A stretch of DNA of 64,000 nt from CAWAND01 sp963783335 (GCA_963783335.1 CAWAND010000010.1:1302001-1366000), one strand, 5' to 3'; numbered from the stretch's first letter, positions 1 through 9,702 are shown. Numbers and translations: made by a program. Notes: generated by a model not told the origin, from the sequence alone.

Positions 1-1345
1 CAAATCGGCCCAACTCCCGTTGTTTGTGTGGCTCCCGGACGCCATGGCTGGCCCCACGCCTGTGTCGGCGCTGATTCATGCCGCCACGATGGTGACGGCT
101 GGCATCTATCTTGTGGCCCGAAACCATGTGTTGTTTGCGCTGGCCCCAGTGAGCGCCAACACGGCCGCCATGCTCGGGGCGCTGACAGCCCTGTTCTCGG
201 CGACAATCGCCGTGGCGCAATTTGACATCAAGAAGGTGCTCGCCTATTCGACCATCAGCCAGCTTGGCTTCATGTTGGCTGCCGTCGGTCTGGGCGGTTA
301 CGTCGCTGGTCTCTTCCACCTCATGACACATGCTTTCTTCAAAGCACTCCTGTTCCTTGGGGCGGGCTCGGTGATCCAAGGGGTCGAACATGCGCATGAA
401 GCCTCGCATGGTGAGCACGCGCATGGTGAGCCATTTGACCCTCAGGACATGCGGAACATGGGCGGCCTCAGAACGCGGATGAAGACCACTTTCTGGGTCT
501 ACTTGATCGCCGGTCTCTCTTTGGCGGGAGTGCCGCCGCTTTCGGGGTTCTTCTCAAAGGACGAGATCCTACTCGATGCGCTGCATGCAAACCCCGTTGT
601 CTATGTGCTCTTGGCCGCGGCGGCCTTCTTGACAGCTTTCTACATCGGGCGCCAGCTGTTCATGGTCTTTGCCGGACAACCCCGGACTGAGTTTGCCAAG
701 CAGGCCAAAGAGAATCCCCCGGTAATGACCCTTCCCTTGGTGGGTCTGGCGCTTCTGGCGGTGCTCGGCGGTGGTTTGAACTTCCCGGGGACACACGCCT
801 TGGCCGAGTGGTTAAAGCTGACCATCTCTGAAATCGAGATCTCCGGCTTTGACTTCCAGGTTGCGGGCATTTCAACGGGCATCGCCCTGGTTGCACTCGT
901 TCTGGCCTGGTGGATCTACGGGCGGAAACCCATGGCGGAAGGATCCCAAGATCCCCTGCGCTCCTCGCTGGGCGCCTTGTTCACCGCCCTATCCCGTAAG
1001 TGGTGGGTCGATGAGTTGTATGCGGCCACCGTGGTGCGGGGGTATGAGGGATTGGCGGCCCTGATGGTTGTCGGGGAAGACGCTCAATTTGCTGGCAACA
1101 GGTTTTGGACCAATTGGCTCGATCAAATCGGTTCGCGGAAAGGGAAACAGGCAGCCCGTGGTTTGTTGGGGATGATCGTCGATCTTTCGTTTGTGGATTC
1201 CATCATGATCACCTCCGGTGACCTTGCCAAGGGCGCCGCGCAACGCCTTTCCAGGCTGCAAACTGGCTTTATCCGCAACTACGCCCTGGCAATTCTGCTG
1301 GGTATCCTGGGTGTCCTCGTATTCATGATCTTCGGGGGAGGCTAA
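1..1345 (+). CDS. nuoL: NADH-quinone oxidoreductase subunit L (NuoL), 5' end outside window
   Basis: Membrane antiporter-like subunit of respiratory complex I, which couples NADH:quinone electron transfer to proton pumping. The frame is already open at base 2, so the N-terminal part lies outside the window and about 447 residues remain. The motif LPDAMAGPTPVSALIHAATM, hallmark of the NuoL/Mrp antiporter family, is visible in the first 30 codons, followed by the conserved KKVLAYSTISQLG stretch and many hydrophobic helices. A His-rich loop (HAHEASHGEHAHGE, about residues 120-135) is also seen. The C-terminus carries the long amphipathic segment and last transmembrane helix typical of NuoL. It is followed after 73 bases by nuoM and then nuoN, the standard L-M-N order of the nuo operon. 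Confidence 0.95.
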   Translation, partial: KSAQLPLFVWLPDAMAGPTPVSALIHAATMVTAGIYLVARNHVLFALAPVSANTAAMLGALTALFSATIAVAQFDIKKVLAYSTISQLGFMLAAVGLGGYVAGLFHLMTHAFFKALLFLGAGSVIQGVEHAHEASHGEHAHGEPFDPQDMRNMGGLRTRMKTTFWVYLIAGLSLAGVPPLSGFFSKDEILLDALHANPVVYVLLAAAAFLTAFYIGRQLFMVFAGQPRTEFAKQAKENPPVMTLPLVGLALLAVLGGGLNFPGTHALAEWLKLTISEIEISGFDFQVAGISTGIALVALVLAWWIYGRKPMAEGSQDPLRSSLGALFTALSRKWWVDELYAATVVRGYEGLAALMVVGEDAQFAGNRFWTNWLDQIGSRKGKQAARGLLGMIVDLSFVDSIMITSGDLAKGAAQRLSRLQTGFIRNYALAILLGILGVLVFMIFGGG

Positions 1346-1418
1346 AGCGCTCAGACGCGGGACCGGACATGAATCTGACACGACTTGACACTGCAAGGAA
1401 CTCGCGAGAGGCCCATTG

Positions 1419-2903
1419 ATGGATCTACTTTCCCTGCTCATCTTTTCCCCAGTCTTGGGGATGATCGTCCTGCTCTTTCTCAAGGCCGATCAGAAACGGG
1501 CCATTCGCTGGGTGGCGTTGATCACCAGCCTATTGACCCTGGGTCTGGCGCTGGTGGTTGTGGCGAACTTCGATCCTTCCAGACCGGACCTTCAAATGAC
1601 GGTCAGCATTCCGTGGATTGAAGTCTCGGGGCTCCCGATTGCCTACCACGTCGGTGTAGATGGCCTGAGCATTTTGCTCGTGTTGCTCACAGCCATCCTT
1701 ACACCTGTTTCCATCCTGTCTACTTGGACGGCCATTGAAGAAGACGTCAAGACCTTCATGCTCTTCTTCCTGATGCTGGAAGTCGGCGTGATGGGTGTCT
1801 TCCTTGCCTTGGACTTGTTCTTGTTCTATGTCTTCTGGGAATTCAGCTTGGTGCCGATGTACTTCTTGATCGGTGTTTGGGGAAGCGATCGCCGCATCTA
1901 CGCCGCGATCAAGTTCTTCCTATACACGATGGCCGGCTCGATTCTTATGCTGCTGGCCATCCTGTGGCTGGGTATTCAGGGTGGCACATTCTCGCTACCT
2001 CAGCTCCAGGCGGCGGGTGGAATACCTCTTAACATCCAAATCTGGTTGTTCCTGGCCTTCGGTGTGGCGTTTGCGATCAAGGTCCCCATGTGGGCGTTCC
2101 ATTCATGGCTCCCCGATGCGCACACCGAGGCTCCAACCGCCGGTTCGATCATCTTGGCCGGCGTGCTGCTGAAGATGGGCGCGTACGGATTCCTGCGCTT
2201 CAACCTCTCTCTATTTCCCCAAGCCACGGTTCGGTTGGCGCCTTGGGTCGCCGCCCTGGCGGTGATCGGGATCATCTACGGCGCCATCGTGTCGTTCCCG
2301 CAGCCAGATATGAAGCGGCTGGTGGCATATTCTTCAATCAGCCACATGGGCTTTATCGTCCTGGGCTTGTTTGCCCTAAACACGGAGGGCCTGCAGGGCG
2401 CAATCTTGCAGATGGTCAACCACGGCGTGAGCACGGGAGCGCTGTTCTTGCTGGTGGGCCTGATCTATGAGCGCAGGCACACGCGGCTGATGGAGCATTT
2501 TGGTGGGTTATGGAAGGTGATGCCTATCTATGCCAGCATCACACTCATTGTGACACTATCCTCGATAGGACTCCCTGGGCTGAACGGATTTGTGGGAGAA
2601 TTCACGATCTTGCTTGGCGCCTTCCACTCGGCCGTTCTGGGTTCGCCCTGGTATGCTGCGATTGGCGTGCTCGGGGTCATTCTTGCGGCCATCTACCTCC
2701 TGACCATGTTCCAGAGAACCTTTTTTGGTGAGGTGACTGAAGAAGAGAACACCCAGCTCAAAGACCTGAATTGGCGGGAGATTGTGAGTTTGGCGCCGCT
2801 GTTGGTGCTTATCTTCTGGATTGGCCTCTACCCCAAGCCGTTCTTTCATTTGATCGCGCCTACGGTAAATCATCTGGCAGCCACGCTGCAGGCGGCTTAT
2901 TAA
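1419..2903 (+). CDS. nuoM: NADH-quinone oxidoreductase subunit M (NuoM)
   Basis: Proton-pumping membrane subunit of complex I, 494 residues, the usual family length. About 14 hydrophobic helices are visible. Conserved features include the Glu in FWEFSLVPMYFLIG (helix 5 region), the Lys in KVPMWAFHSWLPDAHTEAP, and the KRLVAYSSISHMGF stretch. The frame could begin at TTG 1416, but ATG 1419 is preferred because it is directly adjacent and a GAGAGG Shine-Dalgarno-like sequence lies about 8 bases upstream. The stop codon overlaps the nuoN start (TAATG), so the two are translationally coupled. Confidence 0.96.
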   Translation: MDLLSLLIFSPVLGMIVLLFLKADQKRAIRWVALITSLLTLGLALVVVANFDPSRPDLQMTVSIPWIEVSGLPIAYHVGVDGLSILLVLLTAILTPVSILSTWTAIEEDVKTFMLFFLMLEVGVMGVFLALDLFLFYVFWEFSLVPMYFLIGVWGSDRRIYAAIKFFLYTMAGSILMLLAILWLGIQGGTFSLPQLQAAGGIPLNIQIWLFLAFGVAFAIKVPMWAFHSWLPDAHTEAPTAGSIILAGVLLKMGAYGFLRFNLSLFPQATVRLAPWVAALAVIGIIYGAIVSFPQPDMKRLVAYSSISHMGFIVLGLFALNTEGLQGAILQMVNHGVSTGALFLLVGLIYERRHTRLMEHFGGLWKVMPIYASITLIVTLSSIGLPGLNGFVGEFTILLGAFHSAVLGSPWYAAIGVLGVILAAIYLLTMFQRTFFGEVTEEENTQLKDLNWREIVSLAPLLVLIFWIGLYPKPFFHLIAPTVNHLAATLQAAY

Positions 2904-4351
2904 TGATCTCGCAATCCATCCTTTTCAGCGCCCCGCTCATCATCGTTGCCGGCTGGGGCACCATTCTCCTGGCCATCGACCTGTTTGTGTCACGACGCCG
3001 CTGGATCACGCCGCTACTGGCGGCGCTGGGGTTGGTCGCCTCCATGGTCGTGGTGCTCCTTCAGTTCGGGGGACAAGCGGTACTCTTCAACGGGATGTTG
3101 ATCCAAGACGCATTTGGCTCGTTCCTGCAGCTGATCTTCTTGTTGTCAGCAGTGTTGGGCATCGCGTTGGCGTACGACTACTTGAAGCGGCTGGGCTTGG
3201 ACAAGGGAGAGTACTACACCCTGCTGATGTTCACTGTGAGCGGGATGATGCTCATGGCCATGGCGGGGGATCTGATCATCGTCTTCTTGGCCCTGGAACT
3301 GCTTTCCTTCCCGCTCTACATCTTGTCGGGTTTTGCACGTCCGGCTCCGGCATCCGAAGAGTCGGCCATGAAGTATTTCTTGCTGGGAGCCTTCTCGTCG
3401 GGGTTTGTCTTATACGGGATTGCGCTCGTTTACGGGGCAGCCCAAACCACGCGATTGGACGGATTGGCGACGATCCTTCAGTCAGGCGGGTACCCACACG
3501 GACTGATGCTGGCCGGCGTGGGGCTCATTCTGGTTGGGTTGGCGTTCAAAGTGGCCGCGGTCCCGTTTCACATGTGGACGCCGGACGTCTATCAGGGCGC
3601 GCCTTCCTCGATTGTTGCCTTCATGACGGTTGGCGCCAAGGCCGGGGGCTTCGCCGCCCTGCTCAGATTCTTCGTCGTCGGCTTCCCCGCCCTGTCGGCT
3701 TCATGGGCCCCGGTGTTGGTAGGGATTTCTGCATTGACGATGATCTGGGGCAACGTGGCAGCCGTGGCTCAAAGCAATATCAAGCGGATGCTGGCCTATT
3801 CAAGCATTGCCCATGCGGGGTACATCTTGATGGTCCTGCCTGCAACAGCACAAGGCGGCCTGGCGTCTATCGCAGTCAGCTCAGCCCTGTTCTATCTCTT
3901 CGCCTACATGGCCACCAACTTGGGGGCTTGGGGCGTGGTACTGGCCGTTGAGAAGCGAGATGGAGAAGGCGGAGCGATTGACGATTTCGCCGGGTTGGCT
4001 TCCCGACACCCACTGCTCGCTTTCGCCATGGCCGTGTTTATGTTTTCCCTCATTGGCGTCCCGCCAACGTTGGGATTTGTCGGGAAGTACTATATCTTCC
4101 AGACCGCCGTGCATGCCAACCTGATTGGGCTGGCGCTGATTGGGGTTCTGACCTCCCTCGTATCTGCATACTACTATCTGCGGGTCGTGGTCGTGATGTA
4201 TATGAAATCGGGCGAGGTTCAACCTCGATCGGAGCTGTGGCTGAACGGGGCTGTCGGGCTGACGGCTTTGGTTACCCTGGTTCTCGGTATAGTTCCGGCG
4301 CCATTGTTTGATTTCGCCTCTCGCTCCGTGCTCATGCTGTTCGGCTCGTAG
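2903..4351 (+). CDS. nuoN: NADH-quinone oxidoreductase subunit N (NuoN)
   Basis: Third antiporter-like membrane subunit of complex I, 482 residues. The frame stays open 132 bases further upstream inside nuoM, but the ATG at 2903 overlapping the nuoM stop is the natural start and gives the expected hydrophobic N-terminus (MISQSILFSAPLIIVAGWG). Conserved motifs are FLALELLSFPLYILSGF, FKVAAVPFHMWTPDVYQGAP and KRMLAYSSIAHAGY. It is the last gene of the nuo operon in the window: a strong hairpin follows 28 bases after the stop. Confidence 0.96.
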   Translation: MISQSILFSAPLIIVAGWGTILLAIDLFVSRRRWITPLLAALGLVASMVVVLLQFGGQAVLFNGMLIQDAFGSFLQLIFLLSAVLGIALAYDYLKRLGLDKGEYYTLLMFTVSGMMLMAMAGDLIIVFLALELLSFPLYILSGFARPAPASEESAMKYFLLGAFSSGFVLYGIALVYGAAQTTRLDGLATILQSGGYPHGLMLAGVGLILVGLAFKVAAVPFHMWTPDVYQGAPSSIVAFMTVGAKAGGFAALLRFFVVGFPALSASWAPVLVGISALTMIWGNVAAVAQSNIKRMLAYSSIAHAGYILMVLPATAQGGLASIAVSSALFYLFAYMATNLGAWGVVLAVEKRDGEGGAIDDFAGLASRHPLLAFAMAVFMFSLIGVPPTLGFVGKYYIFQTAVHANLIGLALIGVLTSLVSAYYYLRVVVVMYMKSGEVQPRSELWLNGAVGLTALVTLVLGIVPAPLFDFASRSVLMLFGS

Positions 4352-4378
4352 CGGTCTGAATAGACCATTGATCCAGGA

Positions 4379-4406
4379 GCAGGCACCCCATGCGGGTGCC
4401 TGCTTG
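4379..4406 (+). terminator. Hairpin terminator after the nuo operon
   Basis: A perfect 10-bp stem GCAGGCACCC (4379-4388) / GGGTGCCTGC (4394-4403) with a 5-base loop is followed by TTGCATTT. It lies just past nuoN and before acyP. The T-tract is short, so termination may be partial. Confidence 0.7.
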
Positions 4407-4475
4407 CATTTGAAGGGGAAAGGAGATTTCGCTACGATAGAGGAACCGGTCGCGACGAGTGAGAAAGGTTGTGAC

Positions 4476-4766
4476 GTGACGCAGGAGAAGCCGGAGGCAA
4501 GGGCACACGTGGTGATCAGCGGCCGAGTCCAGGGCGTAAATTTCAGATACCACACGGTTCAGATGGCGCAGCGGCTCCAGGTGACAGGCTGGGTTCGCAA
4601 TCGGGCCGATGGCACTGTCGAGGCGGTGTTCCAAGGCAGCAAGGGCGCAGTAGAATCGATGAATGCTTGGTGCCGAAAGGGCCCACCGGCTGCAAGTGTC
4701 GACAACATGGATGTTGAATGGGAGGAGCCGACGGAAGAGTTTTCCGGATTCAACATTCGCTTTTGA
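4476..4766 (+). CDS. acyP: Acylphosphatase
   Basis: Small cytosolic hydrolase that cleaves carboxyl-phosphate bonds of acylphosphates. The predicted 96-residue protein has the family signature GRVQGVNFRYHT with the phosphate-binding Arg, and GWVRNRADGTVE with the catalytic Asn. The open frame extends back to 4308 into nuoN, but GTG 4476 is chosen because an AAAGG ribosome-binding site lies about 8 bases upstream and the length then fits the family (about 90-100 residues). The variant Asn-Phe instead of the usual Gly-Phe after QGV is a small deviation. It stands alone between the nuo terminator and the SARP promoter. Confidence 0.9.
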   Translation: MTQEKPEARAHVVISGRVQGVNFRYHTVQMAQRLQVTGWVRNRADGTVEAVFQGSKGAVESMNAWCRKGPPAASVDNMDVEWEEPTEEFSGFNIRF

Positions 4767-4831
4767 TGGGCCCTGGTGTTTGACCTGGCGTCTCGGAACA
4801 GCCGGGGGATCTGGATCTAAACCGGGCTGTG

Positions 4832-4860
4832 TTGAGAGCACTGTGGGATGGTGCTATACT
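4832..4860 (+). promoter_or_regulatory. Sigma70-type promoter for the SARP regulator gene
   Basis: TTGAGA (4832-4837), a 17-base spacer and TATACT (4855-4860) give a near-consensus promoter. The expected start of transcription near 4867 leaves a leader of about 70 bases before ATG 4937. This also excludes upstream in-frame starts such as 4829. Confidence 0.65.
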
Positions 4861-4936
4861 GTCGACGGCCAGACCGTTACCCCGGTACCGATCCCACCCC
4901 AGACCAACGAAGAAAGGCCGGTCCCCAGCTCGACAG

Positions 4937-7900
4937 ATGCTGGAACTTCGCATACTAGGGCAGTTTGACGTCCAACTCGATGGCAAGACCATCGAGATTG
5001 CCTCGCGCCCGGCACAATCGCTGTTTGCCTACCTGTGTTTCCATCAGACTGTGCAGCACCGTCGGGAGAAGCTGGCCGGTATGCTGTGGCCGGATTCGGA
5101 TGAATCCAATGCCCGCAGCAATCTTCGCCACGCCCTGTGGCGTCTGGGAGAGAGCGTTGGCAAGGGCCAATTCTTGGCAGATAAGCTGAGCATCGCGATC
5201 AATCCTGATGCAGAATTGTGGGTAGATGTGGCAGCATTCGAGGCGGTCACCGACGATGACTCGCTCGAAGCCGTGCTTTCGGCCGTGCAGCTGTACCATG
5301 GAGAACTTCTTCCCGGTTTCTATGATGACTGGGTCGAACTAGAACGTGAAAGACTGCGTGCTGCGTACGATCGCAAAGTTGAGCGCCTGATCGCTCTTCA
5401 GCTCGAGGCCGGACGTTGGGCAGCTGCCATTCAATGGGCGGAACGATGGATTGCCGAGGGCCATGTTCCGGAGTCGGCTTTTCGTTCGCTCATGATTGCC
5501 CATCACGCCCTGGGTGACGTCGCCAAAGTCGTGAGCACCTATGAGCGCTGCCGGGCGATCCTACGGGAAGACCTGGATGTGGAGCCCTCATCGGAGACGA
5601 GGCAACTCTTCCAGGAGTTGACTCAGCAAGGTGTATCCGGCGATTCGCTTCGGGTCCCCGAGCCAGAGGGGCCATCAAGAGGGTTCGACGCACAGCCGGT
5701 CATCAGCGGTGGCTCCAGGCGGCAAGCGTGGCTGGAGGAAAATGGCTCGGGTGTGTTCGTCGGGCGTGAAAAGCAGCTGGACGAATTAGAGCGCATGCTC
5801 AGTGTCAGTCTGCAGGGGCAAGGTCAGCTGGCCATGATTGTTGGGGAAGCGGGCAGCGGGAAGACGACCTTGGCCACCTCCTTTGCTCGCGAAGTCTTGT
5901 CAAAACGGCCCGACATGAAGGTGGCGATCGGGCGATGCGACCTTTACACCGGCGCGGGCAATCCCTATGCACCTTTCCAATCCGTGCTCGGAGCGCTTCT
6001 AGAGCAAGGCACAGCACCCGTCGAGAACGGTGGGGCGAAGAACGGGGATCGGGTCTCTGAGCTATCTCCGACAACGCGTTGGCTCCGGCAACGTTTGATG
6101 GCATTCGCGCCCGACCTCTTGGGCACCATGATCCCTAAGCACTGGTTGAGCACGTCACTGGTGGATAAACCCCCTCAACCTCATTCTTGGGAGGAAGCTG
6201 TGGGCCGGATCGTGGTCTCCGGCGGCGGATCGGGATCGGCGTCCGTGCTGCATCGCAATCGTGTGCTGGAGGCGTATGCTGATGTCCTGCTCGGCTACAG
6301 TGCTCAGCGTCCGTTGTTGATCGTCCTCGATGATCTGCACTGGATCGACCCATCGTCTGCCAACCTGTTGCGATTCCTGGCAAGTGAGATGCAGAATTCG
6401 CCGATGCTTCTGGTTGGTACCTACCGGCCCGACGAGATCGGGCCGAGGCCTGACGGCGCGCCTCATCCCCTTGCAGAAGTCTTGCCGGACTTGAAGCGGG
6501 TTTTTGGCGATATGTGGTTGGACGTCGAGCAGAGCGATCCGGAGGATGCTCGTATCTTTGTTGATCAACTCCTTGAGACGCAGTCCATTGAAGTTGGGCC
6601 GGGTTTTCGCCAATCCCTTGCGGACACCACTCGGGGCCACCCATTCTTCGTTCTTGAATTGATCAAGGATCTGCAGGAAAGAGGAGGTCTGATAGAAAGC
6701 GAGGGTGGAACGTGGGTGGAGGCGGAGGGTCTAGATCTCGGTGTGCTCCCAACGCGAGTGGAGGCGGTAGTAGAGGATCGGGTCGGACGGCTTGATGCCG
6801 AGATGCTGGAGGCGGTAAGCATCGCCAGTGTGCAAGGTGATGATTTCATCGCCGAAGTAGTCGCCGAAATTCAACAAGTAGACCCGGCGGCTTTGGTTCG
6901 CCGCCTGACAGACGAGCTGGGTCGGGAACATCGCTTGGTCGAAGAGGTGGGCATCGAACGCGTGCAGGGGCAGTTGTTGACGCGCTTCGCGTTTCGGCAC
7001 GTTTTGATCCAGAAGTACCTCTATCAACGCCTTGGGAAGGGCGAACGCGCTTACTTGCACGAAGCGACTGGGCGGGGCCTGGAAAGGGTATATGCGGCCA
7101 GCGATTTCCCTCCCGCCAGCCAACTGGCGCGTCACTACGTTGAGGCGGGTCTGGGGAAGGAAGCTGCTGCCTACTTGCAGCTGGCTGGCGAGCAGGCGCT
7201 CAAGGTATCGGCATATCCCGAGGCGATCGCCCATTTGATGCAGGCACGCCGGCTGTCCCCCGCTGGAACAGCTGAAGAAGCGGGTGCCAATCGTGTGGCC
7301 CAGGCTCGGCAGGAGCGTTTGTTGGGCGAAGCCCACTACGGTCTCGGAGATCTGGGGAAGAGTTCCGCGCACTTGGAGCGGGCGGCAAAGCACCTGGGAA
7401 AAGCGGTTCCCCACGGCACATCACACGTTGGCCTAGGCCTGGCCGGAGAGATACTCGTCCAAGGGTTGCGCCTGGCTTTCGGATCGCACTTTCGCGCCGG
7501 CCCGGGGCGAGAGGCAGAATTGTTTCACGAGGCGGCTGTCACCTACAAGCTGCTGGCAGAGATCTATCTGGTGAGGAATGAGACCTTGCTCACCGTATAT
7601 GCGGCGGTGCGCGGCCTGAATCTGGCAGAGAATTCCGGTTCGCACTCCGACCTGGCGCGCGCGTATGCCGACGCGACAGTGATTGCGCCTCTTCTCAGGC
7701 TACGTGGGCTGGGGGAGCGCTATCGCCAACGAGCGCTGCAGCAGGTTGAACTTGATGAAGGGTCGCGAGCCCACGCCTACGTCGACCTCTCCACAAGCAT
7801 CTATACGCTGGGTGAGGCCAACTGGGGAGCGGCGCATGCGTCGATAGAAGCGGCCAATCATGCTCACGAACAAGCGGGAGATTGGAACCGGCTCGGCGTC

Positions 7901-8680
7901 GGCCTGATGCTCATGGCCAACTATCTATCCCTGCGCGGCGAGAATGAGGCGAGCCTAGAAACATACTTGCGGTTATCCGCGTTGGCTGAACGCAGTGGCA
8001 ACACGCAGCACCTGGCCTGGGGCATCGACGGTCGGGCAAAGTGCCTTATCCGGCGCGGCGAAAAGCGAGATCTTGTGACGGCGGTCGAGCTCCTCGCTCG
8101 GTCGGTGGCGATGTTGAAGGACGAGGGGATGCACCAAGAGGAGGTCGAAGCGCTCGGATTCTTGGCCTTCGCGCAGTGGAGCCTCGGGCGACCAGAGGCT
8201 GCCCTATCTGCAGCCGAAAAGGCGTCATTGATTTTGGAGCGGTCAGCGCCCAACTTCTTTTCACAAGTCGAAGGGTACGCGGGGGTCGTGCGCACCTATC
8301 TTCTGGCCTGGGAAGCGGAAACGGTCTCTGGAGGCAAACCCGGAAGCCACCTTCGTCAGCGCACTGCGCACGCGGTCAACGCTCTCGATCGGCTGGCCCG
8401 TATCTTCCCGGTTTGCGTGCCTCGGGCGACCATCTGGCATGCGAGTTTGGATTGGATGGGCAATCGGCGCGCGAGTGCCCTTCGAGGTTGGCAGAAAGGG
8501 CTGAAACTTGCCATTGCACTAGAGATGCCCTATGAAGAAGCTCTTGCCCATCTGGAACTGGGAAGCCACCTATCCCAAGGGGACGCCGACCGCAGCCGAC
8601 ATCTCAAATTGGCTGAGGATCTGTTTAAGCGACAGTCAGCTGCCGGTGAACTGGCCCTTGTCCGAAAGGCGAAGGGCTAG
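4937..8680 (+). CDS. SARP-family transcriptional regulator with BTAD, AAA ATPase and TPR regions
   Basis: Large regulator of 1247 residues. Residues 1-95 resemble an OmpR-like winged helix (MLELRILGQFDVQLDGK start, ARSNLRHALWRLGE). Residues about 96-245 form a bacterial transcriptional activation domain rich in helices (LYHGELLPGFYDDWVELER). An AAA/STAND-type ATPase follows, with Walker A VGEAGSGKTT near residue 301 and Walker B LLIVLDDLHWID near residue 460. The remaining 600 or so residues are helical repeats of TPR type. Such proteins (AfsR/LuxR-like organisation) usually activate nearby target promoters when an unknown ligand releases the ATPase. ATG 4937 is chosen since homology starts there and the promoter lies at 4832-4860; the frame is open to 4829. 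The methyltransferase gene starts 5 bases after the stop, so they probably share a transcript. Target and signal cannot be read from the sequence. Confidence 0.88.
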   Translation: MLELRILGQFDVQLDGKTIEIASRPAQSLFAYLCFHQTVQHRREKLAGMLWPDSDESNARSNLRHALWRLGESVGKGQFLADKLSIAINPDAELWVDVAAFEAVTDDDSLEAVLSAVQLYHGELLPGFYDDWVELERERLRAAYDRKVERLIALQLEAGRWAAAIQWAERWIAEGHVPESAFRSLMIAHHALGDVAKVVSTYERCRAILREDLDVEPSSETRQLFQELTQQGVSGDSLRVPEPEGPSRGFDAQPVISGGSRRQAWLEENGSGVFVGREKQLDELERMLSVSLQGQGQLAMIVGEAGSGKTTLATSFAREVLSKRPDMKVAIGRCDLYTGAGNPYAPFQSVLGALLEQGTAPVENGGAKNGDRVSELSPTTRWLRQRLMAFAPDLLGTMIPKHWLSTSLVDKPPQPHSWEEAVGRIVVSGGGSGSASVLHRNRVLEAYADVLLGYSAQRPLLIVLDDLHWIDPSSANLLRFLASEMQNSPMLLVGTYRPDEIGPRPDGAPHPLAEVLPDLKRVFGDMWLDVEQSDPEDARIFVDQLLETQSIEVGPGFRQSLADTTRGHPFFVLELIKDLQERGGLIESEGGTWVEAEGLDLGVLPTRVEAVVEDRVGRLDAEMLEAVSIASVQGDDFIAEVVAEIQQVDPAALVRRLTDELGREHRLVEEVGIERVQGQLLTRFAFRHVLIQKYLYQRLGKGERAYLHEATGRGLERVYAASDFPPASQLARHYVEAGLGKEAAAYLQLAGEQALKVSAYPEAIAHLMQARRLSPAGTAEEAGANRVAQARQERLLGEAHYGLGDLGKSSAHLERAAKHLGKAVPHGTSHVGLGLAGEILVQGLRLAFGSHFRAGPGREAELFHEAAVTYKLLAEIYLVRNETLLTVYAAVRGLNLAENSGSHSDLARAYADATVIAPLLRLRGLGERYRQRALQQVELDEGSRAHAYVDLSTSIYTLGEANWGAAHASIEAANHAHEQAGDWNRLGVGLMLMANYLSLRGENEASLETYLRLSALAERSGNTQHLAWGIDGRAKCLIRRGEKRDLVTAVELLARSVAMLKDEGMHQEEVEALGFLAFAQWSLGRPEAALSAAEKASLILERSAPNFFSQVEGYAGVVRTYLLAWEAETVSGGKPGSHLRQRTAHAVNALDRLARIFPVCVPRATIWHASLDWMGNRRASALRGWQKGLKLAIALEMPYEEALAHLELGSHLSQGDADRSRHLKLAEDLFKRQSAAGELALVRKAKG

Positions 8681-8685
8681 GGGGC

Positions 8686-9483
8686 ATGAGCTTGATGTCA
8701 AGGGCTTTGAGGCGAGCGCGGGCGAAATTGCTCGCACGTTGGTACGCGCGTCTTGCCACGATGCTGGTCACGACGCCCATCGTCTGCTTGAACTACGGTT
8801 ACGTACCGTTGCGCGAAGGTCCGACCCTGGCGGAGATCACGCCTCTCCAAGAACCCATGCGGCATTACCTGCAGCTGTACGCGTATGTGGCTGGAGCGAT
8901 GGAGTTGGCGGGAAAGGATGTGCTGGAAATCAGCTGTGGCTACGGGGGCGGAGCCGATTTCATCAACACTGGTTGGCGGCCACAAACTTACGTTGGGCTG
9001 GATCTGATCGAGGCTCCACTGCAGGCTGCCACAAGGCGCTTCTCTTCGAATGGCCTCTCGTTCGTGTCAGGGAGGGCCGATTCGGTGGGTTTGGCTTCGG
9101 CGGCCTTCGATGCTGTCATTAGCGTTGAAGCCTCGCACTGCTATCCGAGCATTTCCCGCTTCTTGGATGAGGTCCACCGGCTGCTTCGCCCTGGCGGGAA
9201 GTTGGTGCTGGCGGATTATCGTCCGGCCTCAGCCATGTTGGAACTCACGCGACAGTTCCCGCAGAGTGGGTTGGAATTGGTCGAGATGGTCGACATCACG
9301 GCAAATGTCTTGATGTCGCTTGAAGAGACACATGCGCAGCGATCCCGATGGATCGCCAACTACGGCCCCCTGTGGCTGCGGCCGTTCATGGGCCAGCTGG
9401 CGGGCGTGCGAGGGTCGGTCGTCTATCGCGGGTTTCGGTCGGGCAGGTTGGTTTACCGGCGGTTCCTGCTGAGCAGGGCCTAG
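8686..9483 (+). CDS. Class I SAM-dependent methyltransferase
   Basis: Predicted 265-residue methyltransferase. SAM-binding motif I is VLEISCGYGGGADF (about residue 79-92) and the acidic motif II is YVGLDLIE; motif IV region FDAVISVEASHCY and the LRPGGKLVLADY strand follow. The form of motif I (ECGHGGG-like rather than the usual D.GCG.G) resembles phthiotriol/polyketide O-methyltransferases, which suggests a hydrophobic or polyketide-like substrate, but this is inference. The N-terminus is basic (RALRRARAKLLARW). ATG 8695 is an alternative start, better spaced from AGGGGG at 8679-8684. It directly follows the SARP regulator and may be its co-transcribed partner. Confidence 0.82.
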   Translation: MSLMSRALRRARAKLLARWYARLATMLVTTPIVCLNYGYVPLREGPTLAEITPLQEPMRHYLQLYAYVAGAMELAGKDVLEISCGYGGGADFINTGWRPQTYVGLDLIEAPLQAATRRFSSNGLSFVSGRADSVGLASAAFDAVISVEASHCYPSISRFLDEVHRLLRPGGKLVLADYRPASAMLELTRQFPQSGLELVEMVDITANVLMSLEETHAQRSRWIANYGPLWLRPFMGQLAGVRGSVVYRGFRSGRLVYRRFLLSRA

Positions 9484-9492
9484 CCGCCTTGC

Positions 9493-9702
9493 CTAGGCTT
9501 CTCCGTCAGGTCGAGGTGGATACGATTTCGGCGGTGTGCCAGCAGCCGACCAGTCGTAGAACATCGGAATCAGGGAAAGGCTCCGATATGTGTTCGCGCC
9601 GCCGCAAGCGGTGCACTGCGGCGGCGGGTGGTGACCGGTATTGGCTGCACGAGGATAGAACCTAGAACCGCAGTCCAGGCAAACGTGCTCGTGGATATGC
9701 AT
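9493..9702 (-). CDS. Small zinc-ribbon protein
   Basis: A 69-residue protein with two Cys pairs, CLDC near residue 8 and CTAC near residue 30, spaced as in rubredoxin-like or FmdB-like zinc ribbons. The start ATG at 9702 is preceded by GGGAGGACG, a strong though close Shine-Dalgarno sequence. It ends 9 bases from the convergent methyltransferase gene and lies downstream of the DUF5666 operon on the same strand. Function unknown; a regulatory or metal-binding role is only a guess. Confidence 0.65.
   Translation of the reverse strand: MHIHEHVCLDCGSRFYPRAANTGHHPPPQCTACGGANTYRSLSLIPMFYDWSAAGTPPKSYPPRPDGEA

Noticed and set aside
4829..4936. 36-residue upstream extension of the SARP regulator
   Set aside because: It would start within the -35 box of the likely promoter, and the family start is MLELRILG.
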